From the NCBI RefSeq assembly GCF_001455965.1, contig NZ_LKKO01000001.1, forward strand, positions 558,001 to 622,000: 64,000 nt of DNA. Direction: 5' to 3'. The DNA comes from Methylobacterium sp. GXS13. Lineage in GTDB: Bacteria; Pseudomonadota; Alphaproteobacteria; Rhizobiales; Beijerinckiaceae. Below the pieces are notes generated by a model. That model saw only the letters and a program-made list of their open reading frames with translations, was not told the origin of the DNA and did not search any database. The position numbers and the translations under genes were made by a program. Positions 47,632-57,218 of this stretch are shown here, piece by piece. Numbering within the stretch: the stretch's first letter is position 1; the number at the start of each line of letters is the position of its first letter.

Positions 47632-48761
47632 CGCGCGGCACCCTCCGGCACCGACCGGCTGATCCACTTGGCGAGCAACGGCCCGGTCAGCAGAACGACG
47701 AACAGGCGCAGGGTCTGCACGGCCAGGACGAAGGAGACGTCCGCCTTCGAGCCGACCGCGATGATCGCCACGGAATCAAGCCCGCCCGGGCTGGTGGCCA
47801 GCACCGCGGTGAGCAGATCGATCGGCAGCAGGAAGGTCAGGCCCCAGCCCCAGGCAGCACACAGGGCGATCACGGAAAACGTGGCCGCCAGGATGCCGGG
47901 CAGCGCAGAGAAGGTGAGCCGCAGGGTTTCACGGGTGAAGCGCAGGCCGACATAGGCGCCGATACAGGCATAGGCGAGCTCGAGGATCGGCGCCGGCAGG
48001 GACATCCGCACAAGGCCGGTGGCGTGAAGGAGGCTGCCGAGCACCATCGGGCCGATCTGCGCGCCGGCCGGAACCCGCAGGGCCAGGGCAGCGCCGGCGC
48101 CGACCACCGCGACGGCCAGCGTCGCCAGCAGCGACAGCGGGCCCGTCACTTCGGCCGCCCCGGCGGCGGCGCCCGGGACTGGCGTCTCCATCAGAAACCG
48201 GGCAGCCAGCGAGGCCGAGAACACCACGGCGGCAACCCGGACATATTGCATGAAGGCGACGAGCCGCGGATCCGCGCCGAAATCCTCCGCCATCGCCACC
48301 ATGGCCGAGGCGCCCCCGGGGGAGGACCCCCAGGCCGCCGTGGTCCCGGGCAGCACCCGCAGCCGGGTGAGGATCCAGCCGACGAGCCCGCTCGCCGCCA
48401 CCGTCACCAGCACCACGGCTACGATCAGCGGCCCGTCCTCGAACAGGGTCTGGGCGATCTGCCCGGTGACCGCGTGGGCCACCAAGCAGCCGATCATCGC
48501 CTGCGCGGCGTTGAAGGCGACGCGCGGCACGTGCAGCCGGGAGCCGCCAACCCCGAAGGCAATCGCCGCGATCATCGGGCCGAGCAACAGGGCCGCCGGG
48601 AACTGCGCGAGAACGAGCCCGTACGAGACGGCAGCGGACACGGCGGCGAGGGCGGCCCAGAGGCCGAGTGTTCGAAAGGGGGGCAAGGCGACCGGCGGGG
48701 GATGCACCCGCACTGATTGCCGGGCGTGAGGGCCGCTACACCGCAATATGGGCTCTGTCAC
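47628..48761 (-). CDS. AbrB-family membrane protein (ammonia monooxygenase-type regulator family)
   Basis: This membrane protein of about 377 residues has roughly ten hydrophobic segments and two repeated halves, each with a PGG signature (WGSSPGGASAMVAMAEDFG in the first half, ATSPGGLDSVAIIAVGS in the second), matching Pfam AbrB/PF05145. Despite the family name, it is a predicted transporter-like membrane protein of unknown substrate. The start is uncertain: GTG at 48761 is used; GTG at 48713 or 48707 is also possible. The dgkA gene overlaps its end. A 23-nt element sits just upstream. Confidence 0.82.
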   Translation of the reverse strand: MTEPILRCSGPHARQSVRVHPPPVALPPFRTLGLWAALAAVSAAVSYGLVLAQFPAALLLGPMIAAIAFGVGGSRLHVPRVAFNAAQAMIGCLVAHAVTGQIAQTLFEDGPLIVAVVLVTVAASGLVGWILTRLRVLPGTTAAWGSSPGGASAMVAMAEDFGADPRLVAFMQYVRVAAVVFSASLAARFLMETPVPGAAAGAAEVTGPLSLLATLAVAVVGAGAALALRVPAGAQIGPMVLGSLLHATGLVRMSLPAPILELAYACIGAYVGLRFTRETLRLTFSALPGILAATFSVIALCAAWGWGLTFLLPIDLLTAVLATSPGGLDSVAIIAVGSKADVSFVLAVQTLRLFVVLLTGPLLAKWISRSVPEGAAR

Positions 48762-48784
48762 GGCAAAGATTTTTTGGGAATGCC
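48762..48784. promoter_or_regulatory. 23-nt element upstream of the AbrB-family gene, copy 2
   Basis: The sequence is GGCAAAGATTTTT-TGG-GAATGCC. It matches 46229-46251 in 20 of 23 positions; only the three central bases differ. It abuts the GTG at 48761, so if that GTG is the start, it overlaps the ribosome-binding region. Confidence 0.5.
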
Positions 48785-48894
48785 GATCTCCGGGCCGGCG
48801 AGCTCTGGTGTTCAAACAGGCTTGCATGGGCCCGTTTCTCTAAAACCTGATCATTTCGGCCGCTCGCCGCCCGGCACATGGCTTATCCCACCCA

Positions 48895-49006
48895 CCCCTC
48901 ATCCTAAGGTGCTGCGCAGCAGCCTCGAAGGAGCCCTCGGGGGATCGCACGGTTGGCTGGAAGACACCTTCGAGGCCCGCTGACGCGGGCTCCTCAGGAT
49001 GAGGGG
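48895..49006. repeat. Intergenic palindromic repeat (family B)
   Basis: The outer arms are CCCCTCATCCT (48896-48906) and AGGATGAGGGG (48996-49006). The inner arms are GCCTCGAAGG and CCTTCGAGGC, with core ATCGCACGGTTGGCTGGA. It is the same family as 38971-39088 and lies between the AbrB-family gene and the exported lyase. Confidence 0.8.
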
Positions 49007-49039
49007 ATGGGGTTGGACCAGCGTCTCATCGGGCCGATG

Positions 49040-50530
49040 TCATGGCACCTGGGTGAGCGCCGCGAAGGCCGCCTCCAACTGGCCACTTGCCGCCGCGAGC
49101 GCCGTGCGGCGATCAGCCAGCCAGGTCCGGTCGGCCGCGAGGCGCGTCCGGGCGGCTTCGAGCATGCGCCGGACCTCCGCGGGCTGTGGGCCGCCGAGGC
49201 CCTTGGCGGCGTCGATCATGCCCCGCGCCGACAGGGCCGCCCGGAACCGCGCCTCGTCCAGGGGCAGGTCGGGCTTCAGCCCCGTGCCTGCGGCTGCCTC
49301 GGCATAGATCCGCTTCACCTCGGCGAAGGGCAGGTCGGCCGGGCGCAGATCGTGGCTGCGACCGTAGCCGACCAGCTCGGACGCGAAGTGATGCCCGAGC
49401 CGGAACGGCACGTCGGCCTCGCGCTGGAGGGTGTCGGCCAGTTCCGTGGTGGTGGAATAGTCGGCCGCGACCTCATCGGCGGCCCGGTCCCGGTCGATCA
49501 CCAACCCGTCGAGGACGCGGGTCCAGCGCCGGCAGGTCTCGGCCGCCTCGGAGATGGTCCGGCCCGGAGGCTCGGCCTGATTGCGCTTGTAGTCCGGCAT
49601 GCCGGACTCGACGTTGTGGGCCATGATGACGAAGGCCTGCGCGGCGCCGACCACGTCGCTCGCCTTCATGCGCAGACCGTAGAGGGCGACGGGATTGCGC
49701 TTCTGCGGCATGATGCTGCTCGGGCCCGTCAGCGCGCCCTCGCGCAGCAGGATCCACGGCCGGGTCTGGTGATACTGGGCGTAGAGGTCCTGCGCGAAGC
49801 TGCCGGCTGTCGTCGCCAGGTTTGCGGACAGGCCGGTCAGCTCCAGGCCCAGATCCATCGGGGCGAGCTGTCCGGCATCGTAGCTGTTCTCCACGGGTGC
49901 ATCGAAGCCCAGGAGCCCGGCTAAACGAACGCGGTCGACGGGAAAGCTCGACGTGCCGAGCGCCGCGGCGCCGAGCGGCGACAGGTTCACCCGCGCCCAG
50001 CTCTCGCGCAGGCGGTCCGCATCGCGCGCCAGCACGGCAGCATAGCCCAGCAGGGAGTGGCCCAGCGTCGTCGGCTGGGCCTGCACGCCGTTGGTATAGG
50101 CCGGGATGATCGTATCGGCCTCCCGCTCGGCGACGGTCAGGAGGGCGGCCCGGGTCTTGTCCAGAGCCTCGGCAAGGTCGAGCAGCCGGTCGCGCTGGTC
50201 GAGCTTCAAAACCGTGGGGATGATGTCCTGTCGGCTGCGGCCGGAATGCATCCGCGTGGCGTCGGGGCCCGCAACGGCGGTGATCAGCGGCTCGATCCGC
50301 AGGTAGTCGTCCGGCCGCTCGGCTCCAGGCTTGGCGGCGTCCGCGGCAACCTGATCGAGGGCACGGGCGATCCGCGCGCCGAGGTCTCGCGGGACGATGC
50401 CGGCTTCCACGGTCATGACCAGGGAGGCGCGATCGATGGCGTCGATGCGGGCGAAGGTGTCGCGCGGCTCGGCGAGAGCCGCCGCGGGGGTGAGGAGGGC
50501 GACCAGGATCGCGATCAGTCTGCGCAGCAT
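49040..50530 (-). CDS. Exported argininosuccinate-lyase-like protein
   Basis: This 496-residue protein starts with a classic Sec signal peptide (MLRRLIAILVALLTPAAALA, cut before EP). The body is an aspartase/argininosuccinate lyase superfamily fold: HSGRSRQD (95-102), AQPTTLGH with the base-helper H158, and the GPSSIMPQKRNP loop (269-280). ASL itself is cytoplasmic, so a leader is unusual. A good ribosome site (AGGAGCAAGCAC) precedes ATG 50530. No arginine genes surround it. The reaction is unknown; a periplasmic amino-acid or carboxylate lyase is one guess. Confidence 0.85.
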   Translation of the reverse strand: MLRRLIAILVALLTPAAALAEPRDTFARIDAIDRASLVMTVEAGIVPRDLGARIARALDQVAADAAKPGAERPDDYLRIEPLITAVAGPDATRMHSGRSRQDIIPTVLKLDQRDRLLDLAEALDKTRAALLTVAEREADTIIPAYTNGVQAQPTTLGHSLLGYAAVLARDADRLRESWARVNLSPLGAAALGTSSFPVDRVRLAGLLGFDAPVENSYDAGQLAPMDLGLELTGLSANLATTAGSFAQDLYAQYHQTRPWILLREGALTGPSSIMPQKRNPVALYGLRMKASDVVGAAQAFVIMAHNVESGMPDYKRNQAEPPGRTISEAAETCRRWTRVLDGLVIDRDRAADEVAADYSTTTELADTLQREADVPFRLGHHFASELVGYGRSHDLRPADLPFAEVKRIYAEAAAGTGLKPDLPLDEARFRAALSARGMIDAAKGLGGPQPAEVRRMLEAARTRLAADRTWLADRRTALAAASGQLEAAFAALTQVP

Positions 50531-50858
50531 GTGCTTGCTCCTCGGCGCCGCCGTTGCGCGCCGGCCGGGGCATTCTCTGCGATCCGGCGCGTCTTCACAC
50601 ATCACATTCCGGATCGCGGGTAGGGGGGCTTACCAAGCGGTCACCAGCATGCCGGCAGTACGGTGCAACGCACGAGCCGGCTGCCGCGTGAATCACACCG
50701 TCATTCCGAAGCCGCACCGCGGAGCCCGGAATCCAGACACTCCATCGCGTCACAAACAGGCGCTGCCAGCGGCTCTGGATCCCGGGCTCGCCTGCGGCGC
50801 CCCGGGATGACGGGGCGTGCCGACGAACGTCCGCGCCCAAGCACTCCATTTTGAAACC
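50531..50858. repeat. Intergenic region with palindromic repeat (family C)
   Basis: This 328-base spacer separates the oxyR stop from the exported lyase start. Its core (50699-50815) begins GTCATTCCG and ends CGGGATGACG, with internal arms CGGAGCCCGGAATCC and GGATCCCGGGCTCG. This resembles widespread alphaproteobacterial intergenic repeats. A fragment like it (GTCATTGCGAGCG) is at 43286. No gene was seen. Confidence 0.6.
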
Positions 50859-51797
50859 CTACGCCGCCCCGTCCCGGCAGGCGGCCCCGCCCGCCGCGGC
50901 ATGCGCGCGGAAGAACGCCGCGAGGTTGGCCAGCCCGGGCGCGCGCGGGTCGCTCGCCCGCCAGGCCAACGCGATGGTGCGGCCCGGGCCGTCGACATCG
51001 AAGGCTCGGGTGACGGTCAGGCCGGTCGGATCGGGACCTGGGGGCACGGCGAGCGCCGGTAGCAGGGTGTATCCGGACCCGGCCGCCACCATGGAGCGCA
51101 GGGTTTCGAGGCTGGTGGCATGGCGCCCCACGGAGGAACCTGCGCCGCAGGCCGCGATCGCCTGGTCGCGCAGGCAATTGCCTTCGTCGAGCAGCAGCAG
51201 ATCCGGCCCGGCGATCTCGGTGGCCGATAAAGCGCCGCCGCGGGCCAGGGCGTGCTCGGCCGGGCAGGCGAGCCAAAACGGCTCGACGAAGAGCGGCGCC
51301 ACCGCCAGCCCGACCGGGGGCAGCGGCAGGGAGACCAAAGCAGCGTCGATGCGCCCGTCGCGCAGGCCCTCGACGATCTCGGCAGTGCGTGATTCGGAGA
51401 GCGACAGGACCAGCAGCGGGTATTGCTGACGCAGGGGCCGGAGCACCAGCGGGAAGAAGTAGGGCCCCAACGTCTGGATCGCGGCCAGCACCAGCCGACC
51501 GGTGAGCGGCGAGCCCCGCCCCTCGGTGGCCAACGCCAGCAGGCGCTGGGCCTCGGCCAGGACGATGCGCGACTGCCGGACGATCCCCTGGCCGGCCTCC
51601 GTGAGCAGGACCCGGCGGTTCGAACGCTCGAAGAGGGTGAGCCCCAACGCCGCTTCGAGTTTGCGGACCTGAACGCTCAGGGTCGGCTGACTGACGTTGC
51701 AGCGCTCGGCCGCCCGACCGAAATGGCCCTCGTCCGCGACGGCCACGACATATTCAAGGTCGCGCAGGGATAGGCCCGAGAGGTTCATAGGCTGCAT
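50859..51797 (-). CDS. oxyR: LysR-type peroxide sensor OxyR
   Basis: This 312-residue regulator has an N-terminal winged helix (about 5-65; [25 protein letters not shown]) and an effector domain with the redox pair C208 and C217 in [12 protein letters not shown], as in E. coli OxyR C199/C208. H2O2 oxidises these to a disulfide and activates antioxidant genes. It is divergent from katA with 128 bases between, the expected arrangement. The start at 51797 or 51788 is undecided. An ATAG-N7-CTAT site at 51787-51801 covers both start codons. Confidence 0.92.
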   Translation of the reverse strand: MQPMNLSGLSLRDLEYVVAVADEGHFGRAAERCNVSQPTLSVQVRKLEAALGLTLFERSNRRVLLTEAGQGIVRQSRIVLAEAQRLLALATEGRGSPLTGRLVLAAIQTLGPYFFPLVLRPLRQQYPLLVLSLSESRTAEIVEGLRDGRIDAALVSLPLPPVGLAVAPLFVEPFWLACPAEHALARGGALSATEIAGPDLLLLDEGNCLRDQAIAACGAGSSVGRHATSLETLRSMVAAGSGYTLLPALAVPPGPDPTGLTVTRAFDVDGPGRTIALAWRASDPRAPGLANLAAFFRAHAAAGGAACRDGAA

Positions 51798-51801
51798 CTA
51801 T
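51787..51801. promoter_or_regulatory. OxyR-type half-site ATAG-N7-CTAT over the oxyR start
   Basis: The sequence ATAG-GCTGCAT-CTAT fits the OxyR module ATAG-n-t-nnn-a-n-CTAT except at one inner position. It covers the candidate oxyR start codons and is about 125 bases from the katA ATG. Only one module is visible, so it is a candidate site for autoregulation. Confidence 0.5.
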
Positions 51802-51925
51802 CACGGCGTTTGCGACGATGCATTGGCCATCCGGCCCGCAAGGGTCCATAACCTCGTCGGAACGGTTCCAGTCTGGCGCGTCGGCCCCATATGCCGGTGA
51901 CGGACTTCACGGAGATACGAGACGC

Positions 51926-53515
51926 ATGAGCGATCAACGCCCGATTCTCACGACCCGCCAGGGCCACCCGGTCCGCGACAACCAGAGCACCCGCACGGTC
52001 GGCGAGCGCGGCCCCGCGACGCTTGAGAACTACCAGTTCATCGAGAAGATCACGCATTTCGACCGTGAGCGGATCCCGGAGCGTGTGGTCCACGCCGCCG
52101 GCGCCGGCGCCCACGGCTACTTCGAGGCGTACGGCAAGATCGGCAACGAGCCGGCTTCCAAGTACACCCGCGCCCGGGTGCTGACCGAGACCGGCGTGAA
52201 GACGCCAATGTTCGTGCGCTTCTCGACCGTGGCCGGCGCCAAGGAGAGCCCGGAGACCGAGCGCGACCCGCGCGGCTTCGCGGTGAAGTTCAAGACCGTC
52301 GACGGCAATTGGGACTTGGTTGGCAACAACCTCAAGGTGTTCTTCATCCGCGACGCGATCAAGTTCCCCGACATGATCCACGCGTTCAAGCCGGACCCGG
52401 TGACGAACCGCCAGGAGGCGTGGCGCTTCTTCGACTTCGTGTCGCAGCACCCCGAGTCGATCCACATGGTGACGCATCTCAAGTCGCCCTGGGGCATCCC
52501 GGCCAACTATCGCGAGATGGAAGGCTCGGGCGTCAACACCTACAAGCTGGTCAACGACCAGGGCGAAGCCGTGCTCTGCAAGTTCCACTGGGAGCCGAAG
52601 CAGGGCGTGCGCAACCTGACCTCGGCGCAGGCCGCGGAGATCCAGGGCAAGGACGTGGGCCACGCGACCCGAGACCTCTACGACAACATCAAGGCCGGCA
52701 ATTTCCCCGAGTGGGAGTTCTGCGTGCAGATCATGCCGGACGGCCCGAACGATCATCTGTCGTTCGATCCGCTGGACGACACGAAGCTGTGGCCGGTCGA
52801 TCAGTTCCCGCTGCTGCCCTGCGGCCGCATGGTGCTGGACCGGGTGCCGGACAACTTCTTCGCTGAGGTCGAGCAGTCGGCCTTCGGCACCGGCGTGCTG
52901 GTCGACGGCATCGACTTCTCGGATGATAAGATGCTGCAGGGCCGGACCCTGTCCTACTCGGACACGCAGCGCTACCGCGTCGGCGCGAACTACCTCCAGC
53001 TGCCGATCAACGCGCCGCAGCCCGGCGTGAAGGTCTACTCGAACCAGCGGGACGGCCAGATGACCTATTCGGTCGACGGCACCGGACCGAACAAGCACAT
53101 CAACTACGAGCCCTCGACCCTGGCCGAGGGCCTGCGCGAGGCCCCGAAGCCGGCGAAGGACTACCACCAGCCGGTGCAGGGCCAGCTCGGCCGCTACCAG
53201 ACCTCGCGCACCGAGGACGACTACACCCAGGCCGGCGTCCGGTACCGCTCGTTCCAGGATTGGGAGCGGGACGACCTGATCGCCAACCTGGTCGGCGACA
53301 TGAAGCAGTGCCCGGAACCGATCCAGCTGCGGATGGTCTGGCACTTCTGGCACGCCGATGAGGATTACGGCCGCCGCGTCGCCGAGGGTGCGGGCATCGA
53401 CCTCGAGAAGGCCAAGGCCCTGCCGCCGCTGCCGGGGCGCGCCGCTCCGCACAAGCGTCTGCAGGCCGAGACCTACACGGACGGCTCCCAGGCCCACCGG
53501 GTCGCCGCCGAGTAA
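51926..53515 (+). CDS. katA: Monofunctional haem catalase
   Basis: This 529-residue catalase splits H2O2 into water and oxygen. The catalytic His56 lies in [13 protein letters not shown], the distal region is [24 protein letters not shown], and the haem-ligand Tyr is in [21 protein letters not shown]. Length fits the small-subunit clade. ATG at 51926 follows GGAG at 51911-51914. It diverges from oxyR, so induction by peroxide through OxyR is expected. A strong intrinsic terminator follows. Confidence 0.96.
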   Translation: MSDQRPILTTRQGHPVRDNQSTRTVGERGPATLENYQFIEKITHFDRERIPERVVHAAGAGAHGYFEAYGKIGNEPASKYTRARVLTETGVKTPMFVRFSTVAGAKESPETERDPRGFAVKFKTVDGNWDLVGNNLKVFFIRDAIKFPDMIHAFKPDPVTNRQEAWRFFDFVSQHPESIHMVTHLKSPWGIPANYREMEGSGVNTYKLVNDQGEAVLCKFHWEPKQGVRNLTSAQAAEIQGKDVGHATRDLYDNIKAGNFPEWEFCVQIMPDGPNDHLSFDPLDDTKLWPVDQFPLLPCGRMVLDRVPDNFFAEVEQSAFGTGVLVDGIDFSDDKMLQGRTLSYSDTQRYRVGANYLQLPINAPQPGVKVYSNQRDGQMTYSVDGTGPNKHINYEPSTLAEGLREAPKPAKDYHQPVQGQLGRYQTSRTEDDYTQAGVRYRSFQDWERDDLIANLVGDMKQCPEPIQLRMVWHFWHADEDYGRRVAEGAGIDLEKAKALPPLPGRAAPHKRLQAETYTDGSQAHRVAAE

Positions 53516-53553
53516 GTTTCCTACGCGCCGCCGGACCGGCTTCTACTGAATGA

Positions 53554-53590
53554 AGGCCCCGTGGATGCGAATCCGCGGGGCCTTTCTTTT
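53554..53590 (+). terminator. Intrinsic terminator of katA
   Basis: A 13-bp stem AGGCCCCGTGGAT (53554-53566) and ATCCGCGGGGCCT (53571-53583), with one G-T pair and loop GCGA, is followed by TTCTTTT. It is placed 39 bases after the katA stop. Confidence 0.93.
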
Positions 53591-53617
53591 GTCCGACTCC
53601 CGACGCGTCGTCCCCGC

Positions 53618-54145
53618 TCAGGGGCAGTGCCGGCCTATATGGCCCCTGCCGAGATAGGTCTGCGTCACCGGATCGTAGGTCCTGAAACGGCGGGCGCAGT
53701 CCGCGATGGCGGCGTCGAGATCGGCCGGACCCTCCTCGATCACGGGCGGCACATCGGCCGGCGCCACGTAGACCGGGGGCCGGTAGATCCGCGGCGCGTA
53801 GACATACGCATCGTCGAAGAACGGATCACCGAAATCGCCCCAGAGGCTGCCCAGGCCGAAGCCGAGCCCGAGGCCGGCGAGACCGTAGCCGTAAGCGCCG
53901 CCATACCAGGGCCGGTAGGCGTCCGGGCGTCGGTAGGCGAATCCGGGCCGATACGGCGGCCGCCCGACAATCGCGGGGCCTGGTCGACGCCGCTCCGGCG
54001 GCCGCCCCCAGGCGCCGACGCGGGTCCCGAGCCCGCCGGGGATACCGGGCCCGAGACCGCGCGCCTCGGCACAAGTCATCGGCAACGTGAGCGCCAGGAT
54101 TGCGGTGGAAGCCAAGCGGAGGGTCGATCGGTCGATTCGGATCAT
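53618..54145 (-). CDS. BA14K-like secreted protein
   Basis: This 175-residue protein has a signal-like N terminus (MIRIDRSTLRLASTAILALT, then PMTCAEA) and Pro/Arg/Gly/Tyr-rich low-complexity middle (about 30-120). Its C-terminal CARRFRTYDPVTQTYLGRGHIGRHCP is the BA14K lectin-like motif known from Brucella and other alphaproteobacteria. BA14K was described as an immunoreactive lectin-like protein; the role here is unknown. ATG at 54145 is chosen because the leader begins there. Confidence 0.78.
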   Translation of the reverse strand: MIRIDRSTLRLASTAILALTLPMTCAEARGLGPGIPGGLGTRVGAWGRPPERRRPGPAIVGRPPYRPGFAYRRPDAYRPWYGGAYGYGLAGLGLGFGLGSLWGDFGDPFFDDAYVYAPRIYRPPVYVAPADVPPVIEEGPADLDAAIADCARRFRTYDPVTQTYLGRGHIGRHCP

Positions 54146-54297
54146 GGCGCTTACCCGGCACACAGCGCCGGTCGTGCCCGCAGGCGGACCCGGCGTAATA
54201 CTCCGAGTTATCGTGATCCGGATGCAGCCTTCGTCAAGAGGCCGTCGCCCATGCTCCGGGTATCGCAGCTGCGCCTGTCGGGCCGCCGGCCCAGCGC

Positions 54298-55527
54298 TCA
54301 GCGGCCGCTGGCCGAAACCGGCTGCGGCGGGAGCTGCGTGCTGGCCGGCTCGGGTGCGGCAGCGCTGACCTTGCGGTCGCGGCCGGCGGCCTGACCGACC
54401 AGGATGGCGGTGACCGCGATGGTCACGAACAGGCCGCCCGCCAGGCCCCAGCCGCCCGTCGCCTCATGGGCGAGCTCGAAGGCCAAGGGCCCGAGGCAGG
54501 CGCCCGTATAGCCGATGCCCTGAGCCATGGCCGAAAGGCCGGCAGCGCTGGCGGCATCGGCCGCCCGCAGGACGATCAGCGTTAGTCCGAGGCCGAAGCA
54601 GCCGCCGATGCCGAAGCCGAGGGCGCAGGCCGCGGGGATGCGCAATCCCGCGGGCCCAAAGGCGAGAACCAGGAACGCGACCGCCGTCAGCCCCGGGATC
54701 GCGACGATCCAGGCCCGCTGGTCCCGATTGCGGGCCGCCAGCATGGCGGTGATCAGCGCGCCCGGCGCCTGGACCAGGGTCATCAGCGAAGCATAGAGGC
54801 CGGCGTCCAGCGCCGAGAGGCCCCGGGCCTGGAGCAGCAGCGGCAGCCAGCCGAACAACGTGTAGGCCAGGGAGGATTGCAGGCCCATGAAGCCCGTGAC
54901 CCACCAGGCCAGCGGATCACGCAGCAGCCGCCCGGCCGAGGGGGCTCTGGTCGAGGCCGTGCGGCGGGCGAACGGGATCCACAGGAATGCCGCGACCAGC
55001 GCCGGGAGCGCCCAGATCGCGAGCGCCGAAGGCCAGCCGCCACCGAGCGCATGCTCCACCGGCACCGCGGCGCCCGCGCCCGCCGCCGCGCCGAGGCAGA
55101 GCGTCATGGTGTAGAGGCCGGTCATCAGGCCGCCGCTGCCCGAGAAGTCGCGCTTCACCAGGGCCGGCAGCAGCACGTTGTCGAGCCCGATCCCGATGGC
55201 GGCCAGCGCCGTTCCAGCAAAGAGCGGCCCGAGCCCGCCGAGACCGCGCAGGGCCAGGCCCGCGGCCAGAATCGTGGCGCCGACCAGCACCGCGAGATCG
55301 GGACCGATCCGGCGGATCAGCGGTGCCGCCAACGCGCAGGCGATCCCGAGGCACAGGACCGGCAGGGTGGTGAGGATCGCAGCCCCACCGGCGCTCAGTC
55401 CGGTGCTCTCCCGGATCGTCGCCAGCAGCGGGCCGATCGTGCTCAGCGCCGGGCGCAGGTTGAACGCCACCAGCATCAGGGCGAGCGCGAGCAGGATCCC
55501 GCCCGAGGCTGTCCGCTCCCGGCTCAT
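54298..55527 (-). CDS. MFS transporter (CynX/NimT-like)
   Basis: This 409-residue membrane protein has 12 hydrophobic segments. The first reads LLALALMLVAFNLRPALSTIGPLLATIRESTGLSAG, which is characteristic of the CynX/NimT/YeaN family of anion or drug-like permeases. Its substrate is unknown. ATG at 55527 overlaps the lnt stop by 4 bases, so it is co-transcribed as the last gene of the miaB-to-lnt run. A much longer open frame through this stretch simply reads out of frame across lnt. Confidence 0.87.
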   Translation of the reverse strand: MSRERTASGGILLALALMLVAFNLRPALSTIGPLLATIRESTGLSAGGAAILTTLPVLCLGIACALAAPLIRRIGPDLAVLVGATILAAGLALRGLGGLGPLFAGTALAAIGIGLDNVLLPALVKRDFSGSGGLMTGLYTMTLCLGAAAGAGAAVPVEHALGGGWPSALAIWALPALVAAFLWIPFARRTASTRAPSAGRLLRDPLAWWVTGFMGLQSSLAYTLFGWLPLLLQARGLSALDAGLYASLMTLVQAPGALITAMLAARNRDQRAWIVAIPGLTAVAFLVLAFGPAGLRIPAACALGFGIGGCFGLGLTLIVLRAADAASAAGLSAMAQGIGYTGACLGPLAFELAHEATGGWGLAGGLFVTIAVTAILVGQAAGRDRKVSAAAPEPASTQLPPQPVSASGR

Positions 55528-57107
55528 GCCCGCCGCCGGGCGGTGAGGGCGCCGCCCAGGCAGGCGGCGAGCATCACCGCGAAGGCGGCGTCGCCGAACC
55601 GGCCGTACAGGGTACCGCCGACGATACGCGCCGGCAGGTCGGCATCGAGCCAGGTTTCTCGATCGAGATCGGTCTGTGCGATGATGCGGCCATGCGGGTC
55701 GATCACCGCGGAGATCCCGGTATTGGCGTCGCGGACCAACGGCAGGCCCTCCTCGACGGCGCGCAGCCGGGCCTGGGCCAGATGCTGGCGGGGGCCCGGC
55801 GTGTCGCCGAACCAGGCATCGTTGGTAACGTTCAGGATCAGGCCGGGCGGCCGCGGCGCCGAGGACGGGGCCGCCGGCAGGATCGCGTGCGGGAAGATCG
55901 CCTCGTAGCAGATCGTGGCCGCCACCGGGGGCAGGCCCGGTACGGTCAGGATCCGCTGCGCCGCCAGGGATCCGGCAGAAAAGCCGCCGGGGATCGCCAC
56001 GAATTGGCGCAGACCCAGCGCCCGCAGCGCCGCGTCGAGGGGCGCCGGCAGGTACTCGCCGAACGGGACGAGGTGGACCTTGTCGTAGGTGTCGGAGATC
56101 ACGCCGTCCGGCCCGATCACCATGACGGCGTTGAAGTAGCGGAGCCGCTCGCCGGGCAGGGGTTCTTCCGCCCGCGCCGCGCCGGTCATCAGGTGCTGCC
56201 CGGGCTTGAGGCCGGCGGCCACCTTGGCGAGTGCGTCGGGATCGCGCTGGATCAGGAACGGGAAGGCCGATTCGGGCCAGACGATATGGGTCGGCTCGGG
56301 CTCGCCGGCCTCGGTCGGGCGCTGGCTCAGCTCGATGTAGCGGTCGACGATGTCGGCGCGGTTCTCCGGCCGGAACTTGGCATCCTGCGGCAGGTTCGGT
56401 TGGACAAGGCGCAGCCGAACACCGGTGACCGCCGGGTCGGGCAGCCCGAGGCGTGCAGCGCCGTAGAGCGCCATCCCGACCAGGACGATCGCAGCGGCGG
56501 CACTCGGGCCGAATCGGCTGCGCGAATGCGAGCCGGTCGCCAAGGTCGCGGGCGCGGCGCAGATCAGGACCGCCAGCACGGTCAGGCCGTAGAGGCCGAT
56601 GGCGGCAGCCCATTGCAGCAGCCAGAGATTCTGGGCGAGCGCCATCCCGAGCGTGTTCCAGGGAAAGCCCGTGAACACGTGGCCGCGCAGCCACTCGGCG
56701 GCACCGATCCCGAAGGCGAGGGCGGCGATCCGAGCCGGACCACGTGCCCAGAGCAGGCCGGCCGCGCCGAAGCCCGCTCCGTAGAACAGGCCCAACGCGA
56801 AGGGCAATCCCACGACGCCGAGCGGCAGGGCCCACAGAAACTCGTCGGCCTCCACCAGGAAGGCTTGGCCGAGCCACCACAGGCCGGCGGTGAGATAGCC
56901 GAAGCCCCAGGCCCAGCCGATCAGGAAGCACGGCCGGAGACGCCGCAAGGCAGTCCGATCCGCGGCAGCCCCGTCCATAAGCCAGACCGCCACCGACAGG
57001 GACACGGCCAGGGCCGGCAGGAACCCGTAGGGCGGCATCACCAGGGCCCCCAGCGCGCCGGCGAGCCAGGCAAGCCCGAGCCGCCGCCAGCCGGTCAGCC
57101 GTGTCAT
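55524..57107 (-). CDS. lnt: Apolipoprotein N-acyltransferase
   Basis: This 527-residue inner-membrane enzyme adds the third acyl chain to lipoproteins. It has an N-terminal multi-pass region (about 1-200) and a periplasmic nitrilase-like domain with the catalytic triad: Glu in VWPESAFPF, Lys in [15 protein letters not shown] and Cys in [16 protein letters not shown] at 57107 is the family-like start (MTRLTGWRR). It follows corC and is followed by the MFS gene with a 4-base overlap. Confidence 0.94.
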   Translation of the reverse strand: MTRLTGWRRLGLAWLAGALGALVMPPYGFLPALAVSLSVAVWLMDGAAADRTALRRLRPCFLIGWAWGFGYLTAGLWWLGQAFLVEADEFLWALPLGVVGLPFALGLFYGAGFGAAGLLWARGPARIAALAFGIGAAEWLRGHVFTGFPWNTLGMALAQNLWLLQWAAAIGLYGLTVLAVLICAAPATLATGSHSRSRFGPSAAAAIVLVGMALYGAARLGLPDPAVTGVRLRLVQPNLPQDAKFRPENRADIVDRYIELSQRPTEAGEPEPTHIVWPESAFPFLIQRDPDALAKVAAGLKPGQHLMTGAARAEEPLPGERLRYFNAVMVIGPDGVISDTYDKVHLVPFGEYLPAPLDAALRALGLRQFVAIPGGFSAGSLAAQRILTVPGLPPVAATICYEAIFPHAILPAAPSSAPRPPGLILNVTNDAWFGDTPGPRQHLAQARLRAVEEGLPLVRDANTGISAVIDPHGRIIAQTDLDRETWLDADLPARIVGGTLYGRFGDAAFAVMLAACLGGALTARRRA

Positions 57108-57218
57108 GATTCGCACGAAGCTCGGGGAGGGGCGGCCCGGGGGACCGCTCGGACCGGAAGCCGCCCGGGCTCGCTCCACGGTCAGGACCGCCACGCAGCA
57201 CCCGTCACGCAAAGACCG

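Noticed and set aside
54298-57201. 967-codon minus-strand frame as one giant protein
   Set aside because: Only its last 409 codons (from 55527) are real MFS sequence; the rest reads lnt out of frame.
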